Source of the DNA: Azoamicus sp964498335
GTDB taxonomy: Bacteria > Pseudomonadota > Gammaproteobacteria > UBA6186 > Azoamicaceae
Reading direction: 5' to 3'
Assembly: GCA_964498335.1 (NCBI GenBank)
Contig: CAZCGL010000001.1
Span: 186,001-250,000 of the forward strand
Length of the DNA stretch: 64,000 bases
Within the stretch, counting starts at the first letter, position 1. Every line of letters begins with the position of its first letter. Positions 8,725 through 17,132 of the stretch are shown here, one piece after another. Both the position numbers and the translations under genes were made by a program. The notes below the pieces were generated by a model that was not told where the DNA came from, did not search any database, and saw nothing but the letters and a program-made list of their open reading frames with translations.

Positions 8725-9291
8725 ATGATTTTTTTAAAAAGCAAAGATTTTAAAATTGGGTTAAAAGTTGAAATTAATAATGAACCGTTTTTAATAGTTG
8801 AAAATGAGTTTGTTAATCCTGGAAAAGGACAAGCTTTTAACAGATTAAAGCTTAAAAGTTTTATATCAGGATTGGTTATTAGAAAGACTATTAAATTAGG
8901 AGAAAAATTAAAATCTGCGGATTTATTTGAATTAAAGGTTAAATATTTATATTTTGATACAATTTCATATCATTTCATGAATGAAGACTCTTTTGAATAT
9001 TATGATGTTTCTTTAGATTTATTAAATGATGTAAAAAATTGGATTAAAGAAGGTTGTTATTGTTTTATAGTTTTCTGGAATGATAAAATAATTTATATAA
9101 GACCACCTAAGTTTGTAGAATTATCTATTTTGGAATGTGAAGATGTTAATAGTATGTCAGTAATATCTAAAAGTTCAAAAAATGCTATTTTAGAAACTGG
9201 CATAAACATAAAAGTACCTTTATTTATTAAGACTAATGATATCATAAAAGTTGATACAGAAGAAAAAACTTATGTTTCTAGAATTAATTAG
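8725..9291 (+). CDS. efp: Translation elongation factor P
   Basis: Relieves ribosome stalling at proline runs. The 188 residues give the three beta-barrel domains of EF-P. NPGKGQAF puts a lysine at position 34, the residue modified by EpmA/EpmB in gammaproteobacteria. C-terminal domain hallmarks are ETGINIKVPLFIKTND and the closing TYVSR. No modification enzyme is in this window, so whether K34 is modified cannot be told. It lies 8 bases after hflC. Confidence 0.95.
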   Translation: MIFLKSKDFKIGLKVEINNEPFLIVENEFVNPGKGQAFNRLKLKSFISGLVIRKTIKLGEKLKSADLFELKVKYLYFDTISYHFMNEDSFEYYDVSLDLLNDVKNWIKEGCYCFIVFWNDKIIYIRPPKFVELSILECEDVNSMSVISKSSKNAILETGINIKVPLFIKTNDIIKVDTEEKTYVSRIN

Positions 9292-9293
9292 TA

Positions 9294-9746
9294 ATGTTTA
9301 TACTTTCTTTTTATTTTGAAACTTATTTTTCTTTTAATAAATTTAGTATTGTATTATCTAGATGTTATTTATCAAATACAAATGTTTTTTTATTTGGATA
9401 TTTTGGTGTTGGTAAGACTTTTTTCGCTAAAGGTTTTTTGGGAGATATTTTAAACCATAAATACGATATTAATAGTTCTAGTTTTTCAAAAATTAATGTT
9501 TTTTTTTTAAATAATACTAATTTTTATCATTTTGATTTTTATGATTTTTTAAAATTAAATAAGCGGTATATTAAAAATGTCAAAGCTTTGCATGAAGAAA
9601 ATTTTTTTTGTCTTATTGAATGGGGAAATAATATAATATCAAGAATTAATCCTGATCTTCTGATTTATATATATTTTAATTCTTTTTATTCTAGATTTGT
9701 TATATTAAAATCTTATAATATAAATATTTTAAAATTATTTTTATGA
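9294..9746 (+). CDS. tsaE: tRNA t6A synthesis ATPase TsaE
   Basis: ATPase that supports TsaB/TsaD in making threonylcarbamoyl-A37 on ANN-reading tRNAs. The P-loop GYFGVGKT is at 35-42. HFDFYDF near 82-88 matches the family HxDxYR/L motif and LIEWGNNI near 104-111 matches IEWPE/G. The 150-residue length is typical. The stop overlaps the start of the mrp gene by 4 bases (ATGAATA region). Confidence 0.9.
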   Translation: MFILSFYFETYFSFNKFSIVLSRCYLSNTNVFLFGYFGVGKTFFAKGFLGDILNHKYDINSSSFSKINVFFLNNTNFYHFDFYDFLKLNKRYIKNVKALHEENFFCLIEWGNNIISRINPDLLIYIYFNSFYSRFVILKSYNINILKLFL

Positions 9747-10495
9747 ATATTAAATCTATAATTGGAATTATGGCTTGTAAAGGTGGTGTTGGAAAAAGTA
9801 GTATTGCTGTTAATTTAGCAGTGGCATCATCTATTTTTTTGAACAAGAAAGTTGGTTTATTAGATGTTGATTTACATGGGCCTAACCACCCAAGATTATT
9901 AGGCGTTTCTAAAAAATATTGTTTTAATTTAGATAAAGGTTTTTTAAAGCCTATATACAAATATGGATTAAAATCTATGTCTTTTGGTTATTTTTTAAAT
10001 AAAGATTCTTCAGTTTTATTAAGAGGTCCTATGATTAGTAATACTGTTAAGTATTTATTTGATAATACTATTTGGGGCGATATTGATGTTTTATTTATTG
10101 ATTTTCCTCCTGGTACTGGTGATGTATATTTAAGTTTATTAAGAGACCTTAATTTTTCTAATATGGTGGTGATAACTATGCCTAATTTTACTTCTATAGA
10201 TGATATTAGAAAATCATTATATATGTTAAATAAATTTAATATAAAAAGTAAAATATTAATAGAAAATATGAAATTTTTTTTATGTCGAAAATGTAATACC
10301 ATTGATTATATTTATGGTAATACTGATTATGCTAAAGATATTGCTTTAGAATTTTTTATACCATATTTATTTGAAATACCTTTATTACATGGAGTAAGTG
10401 AATCGTCTAATTTAGGTATACCTTTTGTATTAAGCAAATTTTGTTCTCAAAAATATCTAAATTTATTTATAAATATATCAAGTATTCTAAAATAA
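9743..10495 (+). CDS. apbC: Mrp/ApbC-type iron-sulfur cluster carrier ATPase
   Basis: P-loop ATPase that binds and hands on Fe-S clusters. The deviant Walker A KGGVGKSS is at 13-20, DVDLHGPNHPRLLG at about 41-54 is diagnostic for Mrp rather than MinD/ParA, and a CRKC motif near 183-186 is the cluster-binding CxxC. At 250 residues it lacks the ~100-residue N-terminal DUF59 domain of long Mrp proteins. Fe-S demand is clear here: bc1 Rieske protein, MoaA and RlmN. It is the last gene of the run. Confidence 0.9.
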   Translation: MNIKSIIGIMACKGGVGKSSIAVNLAVASSIFLNKKVGLLDVDLHGPNHPRLLGVSKKYCFNLDKGFLKPIYKYGLKSMSFGYFLNKDSSVLLRGPMISNTVKYLFDNTIWGDIDVLFIDFPPGTGDVYLSLLRDLNFSNMVVITMPNFTSIDDIRKSLYMLNKFNIKSKILIENMKFFLCRKCNTIDYIYGNTDYAKDIALEFFIPYLFEIPLLHGVSESSNLGIPFVLSKFCSQKYLNLFINISSILK

Positions 10496-10514
10496 CTTAT
10501 TTTATTAAAATAAG
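10496..10514. terminator. Possible bidirectional terminator hairpin between mrp and rbfA
   Basis: CTTATTTT, a 3-base loop, then AAAATAAG: a perfect 8-bp inverted repeat in the 28-base gap between two convergent genes. T-rich sequence follows on the + strand and A-rich (T-rich on the other strand) precedes it. The stem has only two G-C pairs and would be weak, so this could be chance in AT-rich DNA. Confidence 0.4.
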
Positions 10515-10523
10515 ATTTATTTA

Positions 10524-10844
10524 TTATTTTATAGTTAATTGGCTAAAAAATTCATTATCATCTATATTTTTATCAATATGAAATTTTAGCTCTGGAATTC
10601 TTGAATTTTTTATTTTTTTAGATAACTCATTTTTTATCTTTTTATTGTATTTATTTAACATGATTAATATTTCTTTTTTATTTTTTAAGCTTGATATATA
10701 AATATTTGATTTTAATCCATCATTGCTAGTGTCAACATATGTTATTGTTATTAAATTGTCATTTTTAATAAGAATTATTTTGTTTATAATTTGTGATGTT
10801 AATTTTTGTATTATTTTATTTTTTTTTTTGATATTTTTATTCAT
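10524..10844 (-). CDS. rbfA: 30S ribosome-binding factor A
   Basis: Cold-shock KH-fold factor that helps mature 16S rRNA. The 106 residues follow the family pattern: an N-terminal helix with IIQKLTSQIINKI, a TITYVDTSNDGLKSNIYIS strand-turn-strand (family VTxVexSxDLxxAkVyvs), an amphipathic helix, and RIPELKFHIDKNID near the end (family RxxPeLxFxxDxS). In enterics it follows infB. Here it stands alone, convergent with mrp and divergent from rsmI. Confidence 0.85.
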   Translation of the reverse strand: MNKNIKKKNKIIQKLTSQIINKIILIKNDNLITITYVDTSNDGLKSNIYISSLKNKKEILIMLNKYNKKIKNELSKKIKNSRIPELKFHIDKNIDDNEFFSQLTIK

Positions 10845-10902
10845 TTTTTAATTTTTATTTTATTAAATTTTTATTTTAATTATAAGTGAGTTTTAAAAAA
10901 TT

Positions 10903-11721
10903 ATGTATTTTTTTAATAGTGTTTTGTATGTAGTTGGATGTCCTATAGGTAATTTTTTTGATTTTTCTAATAGAGCTGTTTTCATTTTAAAAAAAGTTGA
11001 TTTTATAATAGCTGAAGATTCTAGAAAGATTGGATTTCTTACTTCTTTTTTAAATTTTAAGAATAAAATTATAGTATTAAACGCTGTTAATGAAAAAATT
11101 GTATGTAAAGATTTATTATTTTATATAGAACATGGCTTTTCTGCTGCTTTAGTTTCTGATTCTGGAACGCCGTGTATAAGTGACCCCGGGCAATTTTTAA
11201 TTAAACATGCGTATGATAATTATTTAAGAGTAATCCCTATACCTGGCCCATCTGTTATTTCAACAGTCATTTCTATAGCATCTTTTAGTATTAATAAATT
11301 TATATTCGAAGGTTTTTTGCCTAAAAAAAAACTTTATAAAGAAGTTTTATTTAATAAGCTTATTTATGAGACTAGAACATGCGTGTTTTTTGAATCTGGA
11401 GAACGCATAGTTGAAACTTTATTTTTGATTAAATCTATTATTAGGTCTGAAAGGATTGTTTTTATAGCTAAAGATCTAACTAAAAAATTTGAATTTATTT
11501 TTAATTTTAAATTATCTAATTTGAATTATGATTATATTACAACTGTTAATTTTTCTACTAAAGGCGAGTTTGTTATTTTATTATCTCCTTTAGATGAAAA
11601 AGATGTGTTTTTAAATTATTTTAATAATATTTCTTTGTATAATTGTTTTAGAAACGATTTTTTTTTAAAAAAAATAGTTTTTTCTTCTTATTTTAATCTT
11701 GGTAGTTATTTATTTTTTTAA
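10903..11721 (+). CDS. rsmI: 16S rRNA C1402 ribose 2'-O-methyltransferase RsmI
   Basis: Methylates the ribose of C1402 in the decoding centre. GCPIGN at 12-17 begins the tetrapyrrole-methylase-like fold, AEDSRKIGFL follows (family AEDTRxTxxLL), and LVSDSGTPCISDPG near 84-97 is the hallmark binding loop. IPGPSVIST and FEGFLPKK are also typical. The 272 residues are near normal, but the last 50 are divergent. It stands alone, with a divergent promoter gap shared with rbfA upstream. Confidence 0.93.
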   Translation: MYFFNSVLYVVGCPIGNFFDFSNRAVFILKKVDFIIAEDSRKIGFLTSFLNFKNKIIVLNAVNEKIVCKDLLFYIEHGFSAALVSDSGTPCISDPGQFLIKHAYDNYLRVIPIPGPSVISTVISIASFSINKFIFEGFLPKKKLYKEVLFNKLIYETRTCVFFESGERIVETLFLIKSIIRSERIVFIAKDLTKKFEFIFNFKLSNLNYDYITTVNFSTKGEFVILLSPLDEKDVFLNYFNNISLYNCFRNDFFLKKIVFSSYFNLGSYLFF

Positions 11722-11729
11722 TTTGAAAT

Positions 11730-11918
11730 TCATCTATATTTTTTATAATTTATAATTATTTTATGAATTTTTTCTTTACATAATTTTTTTTTATAAAGAA
11801 ATAATATTTCTATATTGTTTTGTTTTATTATTTTAATTTTTTTATTTTTTTTAAATGAATTAACTAAATTATTTTCAATTACTTTTATATTTCTTATATA
11901 TTTTATTTTATTTTTCAT
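11730..11918 (-). CDS. Doubtful small ORF, unassigned; possible remnant of a basic protein
   Basis: The 288-base gap between rsmI and groES holds an open frame on the opposite strand. I give the part from the internal ATG at 11918 (62 residues, beginning MKNKIKYIRNIK). The open frame continues upstream into groES antisense, so its start is unknown and no ribosome site is visible. It is very lysine-rich. The order RNxxK..., NSF, NIEILFLYKKK, then IHKIIINYKKY loosely recalls the C-terminal half of RNase P protein (RNRIKR..ESFR, DIVxIARKG, LxxLWKK), but the N-terminal half is absent. In such AT-rich DNA a chance frame is equally likely. Confidence 0.2.
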   Translation of the reverse strand: MKNKIKYIRNIKVIENNLVNSFKKNKKIKIIKQNNIEILFLYKKKLCKEKIHKIIINYKKYR

Positions 11919-11941
11919 TTTATTTTTTTGTTTTTTGAGTA

Positions 11942-11971
11942 CTTGATTAATATTAAAATGACTACACATAT
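11942..11971 (+). promoter_or_regulatory. Candidate heat-shock (sigma-32-like) promoter of groESL
   Basis: CTTGATT, a 15-base spacer and ACACATAT lie about 40 bases before the groES ATG. They resemble CTTGAAA and CCCCATNT of sigma-32 promoters (5 of 7 matches in each box). The position suits groESL. The match is only partial, and no sigma-32 gene is visible in this window. Confidence 0.3.
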
Positions 11972-12009
11972 ATATCAATAATAAAAAAAATATTTGAGGT
12001 ATCTTTATT

Positions 12010-12303
12010 ATGAATAATGATATAGGAATTCGTCCATTAGCTGACAAAGTTGTTATAAAACGTGTTGATGAACGTACTACAGATGGTGGTATAGTTATAC
12101 CAGAAACAGTTTCAAATAAGTCTCAAAGAGGTATTGTTGTAGCTGTTGGCCCAGGTAAAAATGTTGATGGTAAGATACAAAAAACATCTTTAAAATGTAA
12201 TGATCATGTTGTTTTTGGAAAATATTCTGGTACAGATATCACAATTAAAGGCAAAGATTATTTGATTATTAAAGAAGAAGATGTTATAGCTATAATTGAT
12301 TAA
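12010..12303 (+). CDS. groES: Co-chaperonin GroES
   Basis: The 97-residue lid of the GroEL chamber. It shows IRPLADKVVIKRV at the start, a mobile loop with TTDGGIVIPET, VVAVGPGK and the C-terminal YLIIKEEDVIAII. ATG at 12010 has TTGAGGT about 9 bases upstream. groEL follows 10 bases after the stop, the usual operon. Confidence 0.97.
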   Translation: MNNDIGIRPLADKVVIKRVDERTTDGGIVIPETVSNKSQRGIVVAVGPGKNVDGKIQKTSLKCNDHVVFGKYSGTDITIKGKDYLIIKEEDVIAIID

Positions 12304-12313
12304 GAGGTTAAAA

Positions 12314-13951
12314 ATGAGTGTTAAAGATATAAAATATGGTGAACTAGCTCGTCAAAAATTATTAGAAGGAGTTGTAACTCTTGCTAATGTTGTTCAAAAA
12401 ACTTTAGGTCCTTGCGGTAGAAATGTTATTATAGAAAAATCTTTTGGTTCTCCAACTGTTACAAAGGATGGTGTTACTGTAGCAAAAGAAATTGAATTAG
12501 AAGATAAATTTGCTAATATGGGAGCTCAGATGGTAAAGGAAGTTGCTTCACAGACCTCTGATATAGCTGGAGATGGTACGACTACAGCTACAGTTTTAGC
12601 AAAAAGTATAGCTATAGAAGGTAATAAATGTGTTGCAGCAGGAATGAACCCTATGGATCTGAAAAGAGGTATAGATAAGGCTATATCAGTTTGTGTTAAA
12701 GAATTAAAAAAAATGTCAATACCATGTTTGACAGATAAAGATATTATGCAAGTTGGAGCTATTTCTGCTAATTCTGATTTAGAAATAGGTGAAATAATAT
12801 CTAAGGCTATGTCTAAAGTTGGTAAAGAAGGTGTTATAACAGTTGAAGAAGGTAATAGTTTAGAAAATGAGTTACATGTTGTAGATGGTATGCAATTTGA
12901 TAAAGGATATATTTCTCCTCATTTTGTTAATAATCAACGTAATATGAGTTGTGAATTAGATAATCCATATATTTTAATAGTTGATAAAAAAATAACAAGT
13001 ATAAGAGATATGGTTCCTATTTTAGAAAGCATAGCTAAAACAGGTAAATCATTGTTTATTATTATGGAAGATGTAGAAGGTGAAGCTTTAGCAACATTAG
13101 TTGTTAACAATATTCGCGGCATTGTTAAATCATGTGCTGTTAAAGCACCTGGTTTCGGCGATAGACGTAAAGCTATTTTAGAAGATATAGCTATATTAAC
13201 TAATACTACAGTAATATCTGATGAATTAGGAGTATCATTAGAATCTGTAAAATTAGAAGATTTAGGTATGGCTAAAAGAATAGTTATAACCAAAGATAAT
13301 ACTACTATTATTGATGGGTCAGGTAAAGTTAGTTCAATAAGAGATCGTATCAAACAAATAGAAAAACAACGTGATGATGCTAATAGTGATTATGATAAAG
13401 AAAAATTACAGGAAAGAGCTGCAAAATTATCTGGTGGAGTAGCTGTTATAAAAGTTGGTGCTTATACTGAAGTAGAAATGAAAGAAAAAAAGGCTAGAGT
13501 TGAAGATGCTTTACATGCTACTAGAGCTGCCGTTGAAGAAGGTATGTTACCAGGAGGTGGCGTTGCTTATGTTAGAGTTATGAATAAACTTAATGATATA
13601 AAATGTGATAATGAAGATCAGTTACATGGAGTAAAAATAGTATTAAAAGCTTTAGAGTCACCTTTGCGTCAAATTGCTTCAAATGCTGGTTTTGAGCCGG
13701 CTGTTGTGTTAGAAAATGTTAAACAAGGTACTGGTAATTATGGATTTAATGCAGCTTTAGAAAAGTATGGCGATATGGTTGAATTTGGGATTTTAGATCC
13801 TACTAAAGTATCTAAATGTGCTTTAGAGCATGCTGGTTCTATAGCTGGATTGATGATAACTACGGAATGTGCTATAGCTGAAGCGCCAAAATCAGATAAA
13901 GATTCTAATTCATCTCATAATGATGGCATGAATTCTATGAATATGATGTAA
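12314..13951 (+). CDS. groEL: Chaperonin GroEL
   Basis: A 60-kDa chaperonin of 545 residues. I start at ATG 12314 (MSVKDIKYGE), which has AAGAGG 6-7 bases upstream. A TTG-led frame from 12296 would overlap groES. Seen are the ATP-binding GDGTTTATVLA near 86-96, TVEEG, VVDGMQFDKGYISPHF, and VEDALHATRAAVEEG near the C-terminus. The tail ends in a Met-rich SMNMM in place of the usual GGM repeats. Codons contain more G+C than most neighbours, as expected for a strongly conserved protein. Confidence 0.98.
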   Translation: MSVKDIKYGELARQKLLEGVVTLANVVQKTLGPCGRNVIIEKSFGSPTVTKDGVTVAKEIELEDKFANMGAQMVKEVASQTSDIAGDGTTTATVLAKSIAIEGNKCVAAGMNPMDLKRGIDKAISVCVKELKKMSIPCLTDKDIMQVGAISANSDLEIGEIISKAMSKVGKEGVITVEEGNSLENELHVVDGMQFDKGYISPHFVNNQRNMSCELDNPYILIVDKKITSIRDMVPILESIAKTGKSLFIIMEDVEGEALATLVVNNIRGIVKSCAVKAPGFGDRRKAILEDIAILTNTTVISDELGVSLESVKLEDLGMAKRIVITKDNTTIIDGSGKVSSIRDRIKQIEKQRDDANSDYDKEKLQERAAKLSGGVAVIKVGAYTEVEMKEKKARVEDALHATRAAVEEGMLPGGGVAYVRVMNKLNDIKCDNEDQLHGVKIVLKALESPLRQIASNAGFEPAVVLENVKQGTGNYGFNAALEKYGDMVEFGILDPTKVSKCALEHAGSIAGLMITTECAIAEAPKSDKDSNSSHNDGMNSMNMM

Positions 13952-13960
13952 AATAAATAA

Positions 13961-13989
13961 AGCTGAAATTTATTAATTTCAGCTTTTTT
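13961..13989. terminator. Rho-independent terminator after groEL (also faces dnaX)
   Basis: A perfect 10-bp stem AGCTGAAATT / AATTTCAGCT with a TATT loop, followed by six T on the + strand and preceded by an A-rich tract. It starts 10 bases after the groEL stop and sits before the 3' end of the convergent dnaX, so it could serve both. This is one of the two clear hairpin terminators in the window. Confidence 0.85.
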
Positions 13990-13997
13990 AAGTTAGG

Positions 13998-15059
13998 TTA
14001 TATTAATAAAGTTATTAAAAATGTTTCAAAATCTGTATCATATATTATATTGTTATCTAATGTTATATTTATTAATTTATTGTAAACCATTATTATATCA
14101 TCTTTTTTTATTTTTTTTGATAAAAAAATAAATATCTTATATCGGCATAAATTTTCATCGTAAATTATTCCTGTTTTATATAATAATAGCTTATAAAGCA
14201 TTATTTGTATTTGTATTAAAATATTTTTGTAATTTATTTCTAGTTCTGATATTTTTTTTATATTACTTATAATATTTTTAATATCTTTTTCATATATACT
14301 TTTTATGATAAATAAAATGTTTAAATCTGGTAAAATTCCTAATAAAATTCTTGTGTAGTTTTTATTTATAATTCTTTCTTTTGAAATTAATTTTTCAATT
14401 ATATTAATAGCTGTTCTTAAACTTCCATATGAAAATATAGTTATATAATCTAGAGATATTTCATCAAAAAAAATCTTTTCTTCTTTTAATATTTTTTTTA
14501 AAGTTATTTTAATATTTTTTTTATCTAGTTTATTTAATTGTAAATTAATGCATCTAGATATTACGGTTTTAGGTAATTTTTCTATGTGCGTTGTTACTAA
14601 TATATATATTGTATTTATATATGGTTCTTCTAGTATTTTTAATAAATAATTAAAGCTGCTTTGTGATAGCATATGACATTCATCTAATATAAAAGTTCTA
14701 AATCTATTCCTAGAATTTTTATATTGTGCTATTTCTGTTATATTTTTTATTTCTTCTATTTTTGTTTTTGAAGCGCAATCTATTTCTATTGAATCTATGT
14801 TAGTGTTGTTTTCTATGGACTTACAAATATGGCATATTTTACATGGGTTAATAGTTATTTTTGTTTCACAATTTATGCATTTAATAATTATTCTAGCTAA
14901 GCTTGTTTTTCCTGTACCTTGTGGGCCATGAATTAAATATGCTGGATGTATATTTTTATTTTTTATAATATTTTTTATAGAAAAAATGGCTTGATCTTGA
15001 CCTATTAAAGTATCTAAATCTTGTGGTCTCCATTTATTTGATAAAGTTATATATGTCAT
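13998..15059 (-). CDS. dnaX: DNA polymerase III gamma subunit (short DnaX)
   Basis: Clamp-loader ATPase. Walker A GPQGTGKT is near 45-52, zinc cysteines fall at 64, 73, 76 and 79 exactly as in E. coli, the DECHMLSQSS Walker B follows, and a VTTHIEKLPKTVISRC sensor 1 segment is present. The 353 residues end just after domain III, so the tau-specific domains IV-V that bind DnaB and the polymerase are absent. Only a gamma-like product can be made, with no need for the programmed frameshift. The SRP RNA gene lies just upstream on the same strand. Confidence 0.95.
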   Translation of the reverse strand: MTYITLSNKWRPQDLDTLIGQDQAIFSIKNIIKNKNIHPAYLIHGPQGTGKTSLARIIIKCINCETKITINPCKICHICKSIENNTNIDSIEIDCASKTKIEEIKNITEIAQYKNSRNRFRTFILDECHMLSQSSFNYLLKILEEPYINTIYILVTTHIEKLPKTVISRCINLQLNKLDKKNIKITLKKILKEEKIFFDEISLDYITIFSYGSLRTAINIIEKLISKERIINKNYTRILLGILPDLNILFIIKSIYEKDIKNIISNIKKISELEINYKNILIQIQIMLYKLLLYKTGIIYDENLCRYKIFIFLSKKIKKDDIIMVYNKLINITLDNNIIYDTDFETFLITLLI

Positions 15060-15060
15060 G

Positions 15061-15172
15061 GTAGTAATTTGCTAACCAGGTAATATCATTAATTTATTTA
15101 TACCGATGCTACTTTCCAGTCCTGTCGGAGTTCTAAATTTTTAAAAGTATTATTGATATAGCAAACTACTAC
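15061..15172 (-). ncRNA. ffs: 4.5S signal recognition particle RNA
   Basis: The minus strand has ACAGGACT-GGAA-AGTAGCATCGG. This gives the GGAA tetraloop closed by ACU/AGU and the asymmetric loop (CAGG on one side, AGCA on the other) that binds Ffh. Before and after it, GTAGTAGTTTGCTA and TAGCAAATTACTAC pair over 14 bases with one G-U, closing a 112-nt hairpin, the same size as the E. coli RNA. It sits directly before dnaX, a common place for ffs. Its 5' 23 bases are also the end of bamD. Confidence 0.92.
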
Positions 15173-15878
15173 TTTCTTGTATTTTAACATTTTTTTTAAT
15201 TTTATTTAATATTTTTTTTGATATATTATCTAATAGTAATTCATTATATGACTTTAATATCATGTATATTGTATAATAGTCTTCTATATATTTTATTTTA
15301 AAAGTTATATCTTTGTAATCTAATCTATTGATTACTGCTATATATGCTTTTTTTTTAATATAGTAATTACAAATGTTTATTTTATATTGGTTTAGATTAT
15401 TTTTAATTATTTTAATATTATTTTTAATTTTTTTTGAATATTTTTTATAAGTTTTTATTTTTTTTAAAGCTAATAATGCTTTATATTCATATGTTTTATC
15501 TTGTTTATTATTATTAATTTTTAGTATTTTTTTTAAATAACTATTATTAGCGTTATAATATATAATTGATTTTAAATATAATATTTTATTATAGTAATTG
15601 CTTTGATTAATTAGTTTATTTAGATCTTTAATTGTATATTCTGCGTTCAGTTTTTCATTTTTCTTATATTCTATTAAAGTTTTTAGTATTTTTGCTTTTA
15701 TTACGTATTTATTATTATTTTCATTTTCTAAAATTATGTTTTTTAATATGAATTCTGATTTTGAATATTCTTGTTTTTGAAAAAGGTTTTTAGCTATAAA
15801 AAAATCTGTATTATTTTTGTAATTTTTAGCGTTTATGTTTGTAAAAAACAATGTTATTATTATTATTATTTTTATCAT
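15150..15878 (-). CDS. bamD: BamD-like outer-membrane assembly protein without lipobox
   Basis: A helical TPR protein of the BAM complex that inserts beta-barrels in the outer membrane. FIAKNLFQKQEYSKSEFIL near the start matches the first BamD TPR (family A...l..g.y..A...fe), and CNYYIKKKAYIAVINRL near 168-184 matches the diagnostic A-x-YYxxRgAYvAAxNR. The 242-residue length is typical. The signal peptide (about 1-17, IIIIITLFFTNINA) has no cysteine, so it cannot be lipidated in the usual way. The last 7 codons and stop lie within the SRP RNA gene. der is upstream. Confidence 0.8.
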   Translation of the reverse strand: MIKIIIIITLFFTNINAKNYKNNTDFFIAKNLFQKQEYSKSEFILKNIILENENNNKYVIKAKILKTLIEYKKNEKLNAEYTIKDLNKLINQSNYYNKILYLKSIIYYNANNSYLKKILKINNNKQDKTYEYKALLALKKIKTYKKYSKKIKNNIKIIKNNLNQYKINICNYYIKKKAYIAVINRLDYKDITFKIKYIEDYYTIYMILKSYNELLLDNISKKILNKIKKNVKIQESSSLLYQ

Positions 15879-15883
15879 ATATT

Positions 15884-17125
15884 TTATTTAAATATAATTT
15901 TTGTTGATATGCTTTTTATTTTTAATTCATTTATAATTAAACTTGTTATATATTTTTTTTGGTTTTCTGATATAAAAATATCATTGTATTTTTCTATCTT
16001 AAATATAAGTGGAATATATTTTTCTATTTTTATGTATTTTATTTTATAATGTGTTAACTTTTTAATTATTTCAAATAGTTTTTCTTTAGTAATTTGTATT
16101 TTTTGAAAATTTTTTATTTTTAATATTAATTTAATTAAGTATTCTATTCCAAAATTATATTTTGCTGAAATAAATACGTATTCAATTTGTTTTTTTATAT
16201 AATTTTTTATATTTGTATTTATTTTTTTTAATTGTATTTTATTTTTAGTATCAGATTTATTAATAGCTAAAATAAAATTTTTTTTCTGTTTTTGTATATA
16301 TTGTATTATTTCTAAGTCTTGAGAAGTTATTTCGTTTTCAATTAGTAATATTATTAAATCGCTTATTTTTATAGCATGCAATGCATTTTTTATTAATATT
16401 TTATCTATGTTTGATTTTATATTTATTTTTTTTTTAATTCCAGGTGTATCTATTATTTTATATAAACTACCGTTTATCTCTAAGTTAGATTTTAAAATGT
16501 CGCGTGTTGTTCCTGGAGTGTTATCGACTATAGAAGTGTTAATTTTAAGCATTTTGTTTATTAGTGAGGATTTTCCAACATTTGGTTTACCCACTATAGA
16601 AATACTTAGATAATTATTTATTTTTATATCTTCTATTTTTTTAATGTTTTGATTAATTGATTCAAATAGTGTGTTTAAGCCTATATTTTTTTTAATAGAT
16701 ATATTTATTGAATTATTTATTTTTATAATATTTTTAATTTTATTTATTTCTTCACTGTTTTTTAAATCTATTTTATTGATAACATATAATGTATTTTTTT
16801 TTAATCTTTTTATTGCATTTATTATATTAATATTGGTTTCTAAATATTTATCATTAGCATCTATCATTAATATTATAGTATTTGCTAATTTTATTTTATC
16901 CCATGTATTTTTTATTGTTTTATAATCTAAGTTATTTTTTTCATATCCTATACCAGCTGTATCTGTTAGTTCAAAAATTTTAGATTTAATTTTTGTAATA
17001 GATGATACGCAATCGCGTGTATAACCTGGATAATTTATTGTTGTGGATTCTTTTTTTTTTATTATTATGTTGAAAAGAGATGATTTTCCTACGTTTTTTT
17101 TTCCAACAATTATTATTTTTTCCAT
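15884..17125 (-). CDS. der: Ribosome-assembly GTPase Der (EngA)
   Basis: Tandem-GTPase factor for 50S assembly. The first G domain begins GKKNVGKSS at 8-16 with DTAG and NKID motifs. The second begins GKPNVGKSS near 178 with DTPG and NKSD. The KH-like C-terminal domain follows. At 413 residues it is about 75 shorter than in E. coli, mainly in the linker and tail. It sits between bamB and bamD on the same strand. bamB-der is the usual gammaproteobacterial order. Confidence 0.95.
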   Translation of the reverse strand: MEKIIIVGKKNVGKSSLFNIIIKKKESTTINYPGYTRDCVSSITKIKSKIFELTDTAGIGYEKNNLDYKTIKNTWDKIKLANTIILMIDANDKYLETNINIINAIKRLKKNTLYVINKIDLKNSEEINKIKNIIKINNSINISIKKNIGLNTLFESINQNIKKIEDIKINNYLSISIVGKPNVGKSSLINKMLKINTSIVDNTPGTTRDILKSNLEINGSLYKIIDTPGIKKKINIKSNIDKILIKNALHAIKISDLIILLIENEITSQDLEIIQYIQKQKKNFILAINKSDTKNKIQLKKINTNIKNYIKKQIEYVFISAKYNFGIEYLIKLILKIKNFQKIQITKEKLFEIIKKLTHYKIKYIKIEKYIPLIFKIEKYNDIFISENQKKYITSLIINELKIKSISTKIIFK

Positions 17126-17132
17126 TTTTTTT

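Noticed and set aside
12934..13353. A 139-residue open frame antisense to groEL
   Set aside because: Mirror of a highly conserved coding region. Its residues follow complementary codons and no ribosome site is present.
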